Shown here piece after piece: positions 41,433 through 50,400 of a stretch of 64,000 bases of DNA. A program made the translations under genes and the position numbers. The DNA is from JANNWF01 sp038205755 (GTDB lineage: Bacteria > Pseudomonadota > Gammaproteobacteria > Xanthomonadales > Xanthomonadaceae), in contig JBBRBN010000002.1 of NCBI GenBank assembly GCA_038205755.1, positions 1 through 64,000 of the forward strand. The letters run 5' to 3'. Position 1 is the stretch's first letter. The number at the start of each line of letters is the position of its first letter. Below the pieces are notes generated by a model that did no database searches, was not told where the DNA came from, and saw only the letters and a list, made by a program, of their open reading frames with translations.

Positions 41433-43322
41433 ATGCGCCCGCTTCAATTCCTGCTTGTCCTGTTGCTGCCGATCACCGCGCTTGCTCAGGATGACCGTCG
41501 GCTTGACGAGCACTCCTATGCCGAGCCCGACAAGGTGGTGATCCGCGATCTCGGCCTGGACCTCAGGATCGACTTCGAACGGAAGGTGTTGCGTGGCAGC
41601 GCCGATCTCGCGCTTGAGTGGAAGGACAAGAGCCACCGCACGCTCACGCTCGACAGCCGCGATCTGACCATCCAGAAGGTGCTGGGCAAGCACTCCGACG
41701 GCGGCTGGCGTCGACTCGACTGGACGCTTGCCGAGCGCGACCCGATTTTCGGCCAGAAGCTGAGCATAAAGCTGCGTCGACAGTATGCGAGTGTCCGCAT
41801 CCGCTACGAGACCTCACCTGCCGCCTCCGGCCTGCAGTGGCTGCAGCCGGCGCTGACCGCCGGCAAGCGGCAGCCGTTCCTGTTCAGCCAATCGCAGGCG
41901 ATCCACGCGCGCTCGTGGGTGCCGCTGCAGGACACCCCTGGCGTGCGCTACACCTACAGCGCGAACGTCGAAACCGACCCGGGCATCGCCGTCCTGATGA
42001 GTGCCGACAACATCCCCGACGAGCCGCGCGACGGCAAGTACGTATTCCGCATGCGGCAGCCGATCTCGTCGTACCTGATGGCGATCGCGGCCGGTGATCT
42101 GGTTTTCAAGCCGATCTCCGCGCGCGCCGGCGTGTGGGCCGAGCCGGAGACGGTCGACGCCGCGGTGGCCGAGTTCATCGACACCGAAAAGATGATCGAG
42201 GTGGCCGAATCGCTGTACGGCCCGTACCGCTGGGAGCGCTATGACCTGCTGATTCTGCCGCCGTCATTTCCGTTTGGCGGAATGGAAAACCCGCGCCTGT
42301 CGTTCATCACGCCCACCGTGATCGTCGGCGACAAGAGTCTGGTGGCGCTGATCTCCCACGAGCTGGCCCATTCCTGGTCGGGCAACCTGGTTACCAACGC
42401 AAGCTGGAAGGACATGTGGCTCAACGAGGGCTTCACCAGCTATGTCGAGAACCGCATCATCGAGGCGATTTACGGCGAGCCGCAGGCGGCCATGGAAAAC
42501 CTGATCTCGCAGAACGGGCTGCGCCGCGAGCTGGCGGAACTGGCGCCTGAGCGGCAGCGCCTGCTGCTGCCGGCGATGCCCGGCATCGACCCGGATGAGG
42601 CCCTGACCGATGTCGCCTACATCAAGGGCCAGTGGTTTCTGATTTTTCTTGAGCAGCGTTTTGGTCGCGACCGGTTTGACGCCTTTCTGCGCCGCTGGTT
42701 CGACGGCTTCGCGTTCCAGGCCGTGAGCAGCAACGACTTTGTCGACTTCCTGCGCGCCGAGCTGCTGCCGCTGGCGCCTGATGCAGTGACCGAGGCCGAG
42801 CTGCAGGACTGGCTGCGCGGTGCCGGCGTGCCGGCGTCGGCGCCGGTCAGCGTCTCGACCCGCTTTGACCAGGTCGACCAGCAGCGCAGCCGCTGGCTGG
42901 CACAGGAGATTGCGGTCAGCGAAATCGCGTCGGACCAGTGGATCACCCAGGAGTGGGTGCACTTTCTCGAAGCGCTGCCCAGCACGCTGTCGGCCGAGCA
43001 GCTGGTTGAGCTGGATGGCCGCTATCGGTTTACCGGCACCGCCAACGGCGAGCTGGCTCAGCGCTGGTATCCGCTGGCCGAGCGCAGCGGCTACTTCGAA
43101 GCGCGCCCGGCCATTGCCGAATTCCTGAAGCGGATTGGCAGGCGCAAGCTGGTGATGCCGATCTACACGGCGCTGGCTGAGACGTCCGATGGTCTCGTCT
43201 TTGCTCGCAAGGTGTTTGCCGAGGCGCGCACTGGCTACCACCCGATCACCACGGGGTCGATTGAAGCGCTGCTTGAAGCCGCCAAGCCGGCGGCCGCCCC
43301 GGCACCCGCAGAGGAGGTGTGA
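41433..43322 (+). CDS. M1 family metallo-aminopeptidase, secreted
   Basis: A 629-residue aminopeptidase with a signal peptide (MRPLQFLLVLLLPITALAQ), the N-terminal beta saddle (about 30-215), the M1 exopeptidase motif GGMENPRLSF and the zinc site HELAHSWSGNLVTNASWKDM followed by WLNEGFTSYVE (HExxH with downstream Glu). The C-terminal helical domain resembles the leukotriene A4 hydrolase subgroup. It removes N-terminal residues from peptides, probably in the periplasm. ATG 41433 starts the signal peptide; the frame opens at 41388. The following hydrolase overlaps its stop. Confidence 0.93.
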   Translation: MRPLQFLLVLLLPITALAQDDRRLDEHSYAEPDKVVIRDLGLDLRIDFERKVLRGSADLALEWKDKSHRTLTLDSRDLTIQKVLGKHSDGGWRRLDWTLAERDPIFGQKLSIKLRRQYASVRIRYETSPAASGLQWLQPALTAGKRQPFLFSQSQAIHARSWVPLQDTPGVRYTYSANVETDPGIAVLMSADNIPDEPRDGKYVFRMRQPISSYLMAIAAGDLVFKPISARAGVWAEPETVDAAVAEFIDTEKMIEVAESLYGPYRWERYDLLILPPSFPFGGMENPRLSFITPTVIVGDKSLVALISHELAHSWSGNLVTNASWKDMWLNEGFTSYVENRIIEAIYGEPQAAMENLISQNGLRRELAELAPERQRLLLPAMPGIDPDEALTDVAYIKGQWFLIFLEQRFGRDRFDAFLRRWFDGFAFQAVSSNDFVDFLRAELLPLAPDAVTEAELQDWLRGAGVPASAPVSVSTRFDQVDQQRSRWLAQEIAVSEIASDQWITQEWVHFLEALPSTLSAEQLVELDGRYRFTGTANGELAQRWYPLAERSGYFEARPAIAEFLKRIGRRKLVMPIYTALAETSDGLVFARKVFAEARTGYHPITTGSIEALLEAAKPAAAPAPAEEV

Positions 43323-44281
43323 ACCGCCGCAGGCGGGCGCGCCAGCGGCGCCGTCGCTGGCTGAATCTGGCGGTTTGCGCCGGGCTTGCCCTGGCTGCGT
43401 TTCTACTCGTTGCATTCACGCGCCCCAGCTGGTTTCTGGAGGTCGAATATGCCCGCCTGCGCTGGCTGGGAGGCGCCAGCGAGACGCTGCTTCAGGTCGG
43501 CGACCATCGGCTGGAAGTGGTCGAGGCTGGCAGCGGCCGCAACGTGGTGCTGCTGCACGGTTTCACCGGCAGCAAGGAGAACTGGCTGCCGGTGTTCGCC
43601 GCACTTGCGCGGAATTACCGGGTGATTGCCCCGGATCTGCCGGGCTGGGGCGGCAGCGAGCGCAAGGTGGGAGTCAACTACGGATTTGCCGACCAGGCGC
43701 CGCGGGTCGCCGAGTTGCTGCGTCAGCTCAGTCCTGCGGGCGCACCGGCGGTGCTGGTCGGGCACTCGATGGGCGGCGGAATCGCTGCCATGGTCGCGGC
43801 CCGCTACCCCGATCTGGTCGAGCGTCTGGTGCTGGTGGATGCTGCCGGCGTACGTTTTGCGGACAACGACTTTACTCTCGCTATCGGCCGCGGTGAGCAT
43901 CCGTTCGAAGTCAACGACCGGGCGAGCCTCGACCGGCAGCTGGCGCTGGTCTTCGACCACCCGCCGTGGGTGCCATGGCCAGCCGACCAAGCGCTGATCG
44001 CCCAGCGGATCGCCGACCAGCCGTTTGAACGCGAGGTGCTGGATCGCATCGCGCGCCGCGATGAAGCCCTGCAGCCCGGCCTTGAAGCCACCGCCATCGT
44101 GGCACCCACTCTGCTGCTGTGGTGCCGCAACGACCGGATCGTCGATGTCAGCGGTGCCAGGCTGTATGCCGAGCGCATTCCCGTTACCCGCACGGTGCTG
44201 CTCGATGGCTGCAACCACATGCCGATGATGGAGCAGCCGCAGGCCACGGCGGACGCCCTGCTGCAGTTCATCGGCGACTGA
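43319..44281 (+). CDS. Membrane-anchored alpha/beta hydrolase
   Basis: A 320-residue protein: basic N-terminus and one transmembrane helix (LNLAVCAGLALAAFLLVAF), then an alpha/beta hydrolase. NVVLLHGFTGSKENWLP is the oxyanion region, VGHSMGGGIAA the nucleophile elbow (Ser), WCRNDRIVDVSGA the acid and CNHMPMMEQP the histidine. It resembles lipase/esterase-type hydrolases. The start is GTG 43319, overlapping the peptidase stop (GTGA), with GAGGAGG immediately before, slightly too close to be ideal. Confidence 0.87.
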   Translation: MNRRRRARQRRRRWLNLAVCAGLALAAFLLVAFTRPSWFLEVEYARLRWLGGASETLLQVGDHRLEVVEAGSGRNVVLLHGFTGSKENWLPVFAALARNYRVIAPDLPGWGGSERKVGVNYGFADQAPRVAELLRQLSPAGAPAVLVGHSMGGGIAAMVAARYPDLVERLVLVDAAGVRFADNDFTLAIGRGEHPFEVNDRASLDRQLALVFDHPPWVPWPADQALIAQRIADQPFEREVLDRIARRDEALQPGLEATAIVAPTLLLWCRNDRIVDVSGARLYAERIPVTRTVLLDGCNHMPMMEQPQATADALLQFIGD

Positions 44282-44461
44282 GCCGGAGCCCAGGCGCGGA
44301 CACCAGCCCGGCGCCGAACGCGTGGCGGCCGCCCCCGCGAGCGTCTAAGCTTCACATCCCGATCATTGGCGGCAGGCGCGGGCCGCAGTCACAGACCGCC
44401 TCGGTCGGCGTCTTTACAAACGTAATCGTCAAGCGCACCGCATCCGGGGAGGATGCTCACG

Positions 44462-45100
44462 ATGGACATGTTCCTGAACATCACGCTGTCGTTTCCCACC
44501 GTGATCTTCAGCGTTCTGCTGGCGGTGGCGCTGTTCTACTGGCTGCTGGCGATCATCGGGCTGGTCGATCTGGATATTTTCCACATCCACATCGGCCATG
44601 GCCCGGATGTCGATGGCATGGAACTCGGCGGCGTCACGGGGCTGCTGATGAAAGTTGGCCTGGATGGCGTGCCACTTACGTTGATACTCAGTGTGGTGAC
44701 CCTGCTGGCGTGGCTGATCAGCTATTTCGCTGGCTTTTTCCTGCTGCAGCATCTGCCTTGGGACGTGTTGCGCTACGGCCTAGGTGCAGGTGCCGCCGTG
44801 CTGGCCGTGGTCATCGCGCTGCCTTTCACTGGCCTGCTGCTGCGGCCGTTCCGCAGTTTGTTCGCCAAGGTCAGGCCGGTTGACAGCGTGTCGCTGCTGA
44901 GTGAGGTCGCTGTGGTGCGCAGTCCGGTGGTAACCCTGGCGCAGGGCAGCGCTGAGGTCAACAACGGCGGCGCCGGGCTGATTCTGCAGGTGCGCGCCGA
45001 GCCGGGCCGATTCGTGCGCGGTGATCGTGTGGTGCTGGTGGAGTACATCGAGTCAACCAACGCCTATCGCGTGATCGCGGAAGGCGGCCCGAAAGAATAG
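44462..45100 (+). CDS. YqiJ-like membrane protein (DUF1449, OB-fold domain)
   Basis: A 212-residue inner-membrane protein with three hydrophobic segments (VIFSVLLAVALFYWLLAIIG, LILSVVTLLAWLISYFAGFF, GAGAAVLAVVIALPFTGLLL) and a C-terminal NfeD-like OB-fold (about 145-205: SEVAVVRSPVVTLAQGSAEV, VRGDRVVLVEYIESTNAYRV). It matches YqiJ, which sits beside the flotillin YqiK in E. coli. ATG 44462 has GGGGAGG 9 bases upstream; ATG 44453 would abut the ribosome site. It is followed by the flotillin gene. Confidence 0.87.
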   Translation: MDMFLNITLSFPTVIFSVLLAVALFYWLLAIIGLVDLDIFHIHIGHGPDVDGMELGGVTGLLMKVGLDGVPLTLILSVVTLLAWLISYFAGFFLLQHLPWDVLRYGLGAGAAVLAVVIALPFTGLLLRPFRSLFAKVRPVDSVSLLSEVAVVRSPVVTLAQGSAEVNNGGAGLILQVRAEPGRFVRGDRVVLVEYIESTNAYRVIAEGGPKE

Positions 45101-45187
45101 TGCAGGAACAGGTCTGGGTTGTTCGCGGTTGACTGCGACCGCCATTGCAATTGTGGTGACCATTATTTTCGCTCCGGAGTCTTCGTC

Positions 45188-47224
45188 ATGAACACCGCCG
45201 TGCTGCTGCCTGTGCTGATCACGTTCGTCAGCGTCATTGTCGTCATCTTTGGCCTGTTCGGCCTGTTCAAGGCCTTCTACATCAAGGTCCCGCAGGGCAC
45301 CGCGCTGATCGTCAACGACATGTCGCCCATGCCCAAGGTGCACTTCACCGGGGCGCTGGTGTATCCGGTGATCTACAAGAAGGAGTTCATGAAGATCTCC
45401 CTGATCACGCTGGAGGTTGACCGGCGTGGCAAGGACGGGCTGATCTGCAAGGACAACATGCGCGCCGACATCACCGTGGCCTTCTACCTGCGCGTCAACG
45501 AGACCCAGCAGGACGTGCTCAAGGTGGCCAAGGCGATTGGGGTGGATCGGGCGTCCGAGAAGGGCGCGGTGAATGAGCTGTTCAACGCCAAGTTCTCCGA
45601 GGCGCTGAAGACGGTCGGCAAGAAGATCGACTTCGTCAATCTGTTCGAGAACCGGCAGGAGTTCCGCGACCGCATCGTCGAGGTGATTGGCAACGACTTG
45701 AATGGCTACGTGCTTGAAGACGTGGCGATCGACTATCTCGAGCAGACGCCGAAGTCCTCCCTCGATCCGCACAATATTCTGGACGCCGAAGGCATCCGCA
45801 AGATCACCGAGCTGACCGCCCGGCAGAACGTCATCACCAACGAGCTTGAGCGCAACGAAGAGCTGGCGATCACCAAGAAAAACGTCGAGACCAAGGAAGC
45901 GCTGCTGGCGCTCGCCCGTCAACAGTCCGACGCCGAGGCCAAGCAGCAGCGCGAGATCGCCATCATCCAGGCGCGCGAAACCGCCGAAACCCTGAAGGTC
46001 CAGCAGGAGGAGCGACTGAAGTCCGAGCAGGCGCGCATCTCGGTGCAGGAGCAGCTCGACATCCGCGAGCAGAACCACCAGCGCGAAGTCGAAGTGGCCG
46101 ATCAGAACCGCCAGCGTGCGGTGGTCATCGAGGTCGAAAAGGTGACCCGTGCGAAGGCGCTGGAAATCGTCTCGCGCGAGCGCGAAGTAGAGCTGCAGAA
46201 GATCGACAAGGAGAAGGCGCTGGAAATCCAGCGCAAGGAAATCGCCAACGTGGTGCGCGAGCGCATCGCGGTGGACAAGACGGTGGCGCAGGAGGAGGAG
46301 CGCATCAAGGAGGTGCGCGAGGTGTCGGAGGCCGACCGCAACAAGCAGGTCGCCATCCTCAATGCGCAGGCGCTGGCCGAGGAAGAGCTGGTGCGCCAGG
46401 TCAAGCAGGCTGAAGCCGACGAGACCAAGTCGCGGCACAAGGCGGTCGAAATCACGGTGACGGCACAGGCCGAGCTGGAGGCCGCCGGCAAGCACGCCGA
46501 GGCGAAGAAGAAGCTCGCCGAGGGCATCGAGGCCGAGCGCGCGGCGCCGGGCCTGGCGGATGCGCGGGTCCGTGAAGTGACGGCGGCAGCGATGGAAAAG
46601 GAGGGGCTGGCCGAAGCCAAGGTGGTTGCCGAAAGACTCGTTGCCGAAGCGCGCGGCGAGCAGGAAAAGGGCTTCGCGCAGGCGCGGGTGATCGAGGCGC
46701 AGGCGGAAGCCAAGCAGAAGGAAGGCCTGGCCGAAGCCAAGGTGCTGGAGGAAAAGCTCGGCGCCCAGGCGCGCGGTGACGCGCATCTGGCCAATGCCAA
46801 GGCATTGGCGATCCGCGAGGTTGGTTCAGCGGAAGCCAGCATCATGCTGCAGAAGTACGAGGCTGAGGCGCAGGGTCTGGGCAAGAAGTTCGCTGCGCTC
46901 GATGAGCTGAGCGATGGCGCCCGCGCCCACGAAGAGTTCCGCATGCAGCTCGAGAAGAGCTTCGAGCAGGCGATGGCCGGCATCGCGGCAAACAAGGAAA
47001 TCGCCCGCGATCAGGCCGACGTGCTGGCCGCCGCACTGTCCAAGGCGAAGGTCGACATCGTTGGCGGCAGCGGCGAGTTCTTCGAGTCGTTCGCCAAGGC
47101 GCTGTCGGTTGGCAAGGCGATCGAAGGGGTAGCCGGCAAGAGCCCGGTGGTGCAGGAGCTGCTGGCGAAGTTCATGGGTGGCAAGCCGGCGGCGTCCGCT
47201 GGCAGTGAGTCGACACCGGAGTAG
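45188..47224 (+). CDS. yqiK: Flotillin family protein (YqiK-like, SPFH domain)
   Basis: A 678-residue flotillin: N-terminal membrane helix (LLPVLITFVSVIVVIFGLFG), SPFH/band 7 domain (about 28-200: FYIKVPQGTALIVNDMSPMP, NMRADITVAFYLRVNETQQD), then a very long Ala/Glu/Lys coiled coil (about 200-560) with repeats of the GLAEAKV type, and a C-terminal flotillin region. Such proteins form membrane microdomain rings or cages. It lies 87 bp after the YqiJ-like gene and 213 bp before the giant ATPase. The neighbouring OB-fold protein is its usual partner. Confidence 0.93.
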   Translation: MNTAVLLPVLITFVSVIVVIFGLFGLFKAFYIKVPQGTALIVNDMSPMPKVHFTGALVYPVIYKKEFMKISLITLEVDRRGKDGLICKDNMRADITVAFYLRVNETQQDVLKVAKAIGVDRASEKGAVNELFNAKFSEALKTVGKKIDFVNLFENRQEFRDRIVEVIGNDLNGYVLEDVAIDYLEQTPKSSLDPHNILDAEGIRKITELTARQNVITNELERNEELAITKKNVETKEALLALARQQSDAEAKQQREIAIIQARETAETLKVQQEERLKSEQARISVQEQLDIREQNHQREVEVADQNRQRAVVIEVEKVTRAKALEIVSREREVELQKIDKEKALEIQRKEIANVVRERIAVDKTVAQEEERIKEVREVSEADRNKQVAILNAQALAEEELVRQVKQAEADETKSRHKAVEITVTAQAELEAAGKHAEAKKKLAEGIEAERAAPGLADARVREVTAAAMEKEGLAEAKVVAERLVAEARGEQEKGFAQARVIEAQAEAKQKEGLAEAKVLEEKLGAQARGDAHLANAKALAIREVGSAEASIMLQKYEAEAQGLGKKFAALDELSDGARAHEEFRMQLEKSFEQAMAGIAANKEIARDQADVLAAALSKAKVDIVGGSGEFFESFAKALSVGKAIEGVAGKSPVVQELLAKFMGGKPAASAGSESTPE

Positions 47225-47244
47225 TTGCGGTGTTGAACCGCAGA

Positions 47245-47403
47245 GCTGGGAGCTGGGGGCTGGGGGCTGGGGTGCAAGCCCCGGCGCTTCCGCCGCGCCG
47301 GCTTTGCCACGTCCGGCCGCGCCGAGCCCGCTCGCTGGTCGCAAACTCGCCGCAGTCCGCGCAGCCTGCGCCCCATCCCCCAGTCCCCAGCCCCCAGTCC
47401 CGC
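47245..47403. repeat. GC-rich inverted repeat between flotillin and AAA genes
   Basis: GCTGGGAGCTGGGGGCTGGG and continuing tracts (47245-47276) face CCCAGTCCCCAGCCCCCAGT (within 47369-47403). The arms are complementary over about 25 bases, enclosing about 90 bp with no gene. It would place a strong structure in the transcript linking the two genes. Confidence 0.65.
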
Positions 47404-47437
47404 TCTATCCACACGCAAGCCTGCGGCCGACCTCCCC

Positions 47438-50400
47438 ATGTCTGACCCCACCCAGCAAACCGACCAGGCCGTCGCCGAGGGCGGCGCCTATGAGGTGCTG
47501 CGCAAGCGGCTGATCGAGCAGGGCGGGCGGCTGCGCGGCATTGCCGAATCGCTCAACGTGCAGCGTCTGGCCGAGTTCGGCAGCAGCCAGATGGCGGCGA
47601 TCGGGCGGCTCCGGGTGCGCACCGAAAACAATTGCGTGCCGCGCGATCTGGTGCAGGTCGGGGACTGCCTGCTGTTTGGCTACAACGTGTTCATCGGTCT
47701 CAAGCGTGAGACCCAGATCGAAGACGTGTTTTCGCTGTATCGGCTGGTCGAGGGCGCTGAGGGCTACGACGTCGAGCCAGTGCCGCTGGCCGGCAGTTTT
47801 CTTGCCGCCGACAGCTTTGCGCAGGACTTCCGCGAGCTGTACGCGTATTACAAGAACACCCGTCTGCTGCAGCTGGTGCGGCGCGACGGCGCCCTGCTGG
47901 CGGCGTTCCAGATTGGCGAGCGGATCACCGACATGCGGGTGTTCCGCTGGAGCGTGGCGCCCGACGGGCAGATCCGCTACGTCGACAACCGCGGCGAGCG
48001 CGACATCGCGCTGCCGCCGGCGTACGACTTCGAGTGGACCCGGGCCAACCGCGAGCACTTGGTCGAGGGGCGCTTCCCGCACCTCAACATCCTCGATCAG
48101 GTGTTCGTCGAGACGATCGGCGGCGACCTGACGATCAAGATCGAGAACAACACCGGGGATGGACTGGGCATCTACCGCGAGGCGGTGGTCGATCAGACCC
48201 AGTCGCTGGACGACGCCAAGGTCGACTTCGCCCGCGTCGGCAGTCTGGTGCTGCTGCGCATCCAGCCCTACCGCGAAGAGCAGTGGCGCTATCTGGCCTT
48301 CAACACGCTGACCCGCACGGTGCTGCGGATCGACGCCATCGGCCAGGCCTGCGTCCAGCTGCCGGAAGATCACGGCATCGTTTTTCCCGGCGGCTACCTG
48401 CTGCAGAACGGCGAGTACAAGACCTTCGAGCGGCCGATGGCCGGCATGCGCTTCAAGCGGGCGCTGCGTTCGCCCAACGGCGAGGACGTGCTGTACGTCT
48501 TCTACGAGCCAGAGGAGGGCCGTAGCGCGCTGTTCACCTACAACCTGATCGAGCGCCGCCTGCAGACGCCAATCTTTGGCCACGGCCATGCCCGGCTCGA
48601 AGATGGCCGCATGGTGATCTTCAGCGCCGAGAGCAGCGAGCCGACCCGGGTGCATCCGATGCAGGTCTGGCAGACGCCGTTCTACAGCGATGTGCACGCC
48701 GCCAACCGGCCAACCGGGACCAGCTTCATGGGCCGGATTGGCAATGCCGAGCTGGTCCGCGGCGTGTCCGATCTGCTCTCCCTGAGCCGCGAGATCGACG
48801 CCGAGCAGGTGTCGATGCAGCGCTATGAACAGCTCGCGCACAGCGCCCGCCGACTGTTCGACCTGCACCACTGGTTGGCCGATGCCAATGTGCCCGACAT
48901 TGCGCCGCTGCTGCGCGATATCGCGGCCAGCGGCGAGGCGGTGCTGGACGAGTTCGAGAAAGTGGAAGGTATCCGCCGACAGTCGTCGCGAGCCTTGGGT
49001 GAGGCGCAGACCCGCCAGCGAGAGCTGCTCGAGCAATCGCATCCAGACCGCTTCGAGCGCGTCGAAGACCATGTGGCCGCGCTGAACGCGCTGACCACCC
49101 AGCGCGGCCATCTGCTGACCATCCGCGACTACCGCTACATCGATGTCGCGCTGATTGACGCGCTGGAAGTCGACGTGCAGGCCGCACACGCGCGGGTCTC
49201 ACAGGCCACCGGCGCATTCCTCGCCGGCGACCGCGCCCTGCAGCCCCTGAACGAGCAGCTGCGCGCGCTCGACGCCAAGGCCCAGACCGCGGTCGGCGTC
49301 AGTCAGCTGGCCGAGCCGTTGGCGCAGATGGCGGCAATGGCGGCCAATCTCGACATGCTGGCGACCCTGATGGCCGGTCTGCAGATCGATGATGCGGCGC
49401 AGCGCACGCGGATCGTGGAGGCGATTTCGGAGCTGTACGCGCGGCTCAACCAGGCGCGTGCGCGCGGCGAGCAGCGCCGCAAGGCGCTGGGATCGAGCGA
49501 GGCGATCGCGCAATTCGGCGCCCAGTTCACCCTGTTTGGTCAGAGCCTCACCGCGGCGCTCGGCTTGGCCACCGATCCGGAGCGGTGCGACGAGCAGCTG
49601 TCGCGCATCCTGGTCCAGCTGGAGACGCTGGAGAGCCAGTTCGGCGAGCACGAGCAGTTTCTGGGCGACATCCAGACCAAGCGCGAGGAGCTGCTGGAGG
49701 CGTTTGAGGCGCACAAGCAGGCGCTGCTGGACGAGCGTCAGCGCAAGGCGCAGGCGGTGCAGGATGCTGCCCAGCGCATTCTCGGCGGCTTTGCCCGGCG
49801 CACCGCGCGGCTGGCCAGCAGCGACGAGCTGAATGCGTTCTTTGCCGGCGACCCGCTGATCCTCAAGCTGCGCGAGCTGATCGGCCGCCTGCGGGCGCTC
49901 AACGACAGCGTCAAGGCGGATGCCATCGAGGCGCGCCTGAAGGGCGCCCGCGATCAGGCAGTGCGCGCGCTGCGCGACAAGACCGAGCTGTTCGAGGGCG
50001 ACGGCAGCGTCATCAAGCTCGGCCCGCGGCACCGCTTCAGCGTCAACACGCAGGAGCTCGACCTTACCCTGATGGCGCGTGGCGACACGCTGTGCCTGCA
50101 CCTCACCGGCACCGACTACCTCGAGCCGCTGCAGCGTCCCGAACTGGAAGCGCTGCGCGACTACTGGTCGGTCAGTCTGGAGTCCGAATCCGAGCGTCTG
50201 TCGCGCGCCGAGTATCTGGCGGCGGCGCTGCTGGAGTCGGCGCAGGCGGGCCAAGACGGACTCAGCATCGACCGGCTGCGCCATCAGCTGGGTGAGCCCG
50301 ATGCACTGAACCGGACGCTGCGCGAGTTTGCCGCACCGCGCTATCGCGACGGCTATGAGAAAGGCATCCATGACCACGATGCCGCGCTGATCCTGCGCCA

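Noticed and set aside
47405..49189. A 594-codon minus-strand frame opposite the N-terminal part of the AAA gene
   Set aside because: Same reason: antisense shadow with His/Arg/Leu-rich composition and no known motifs.
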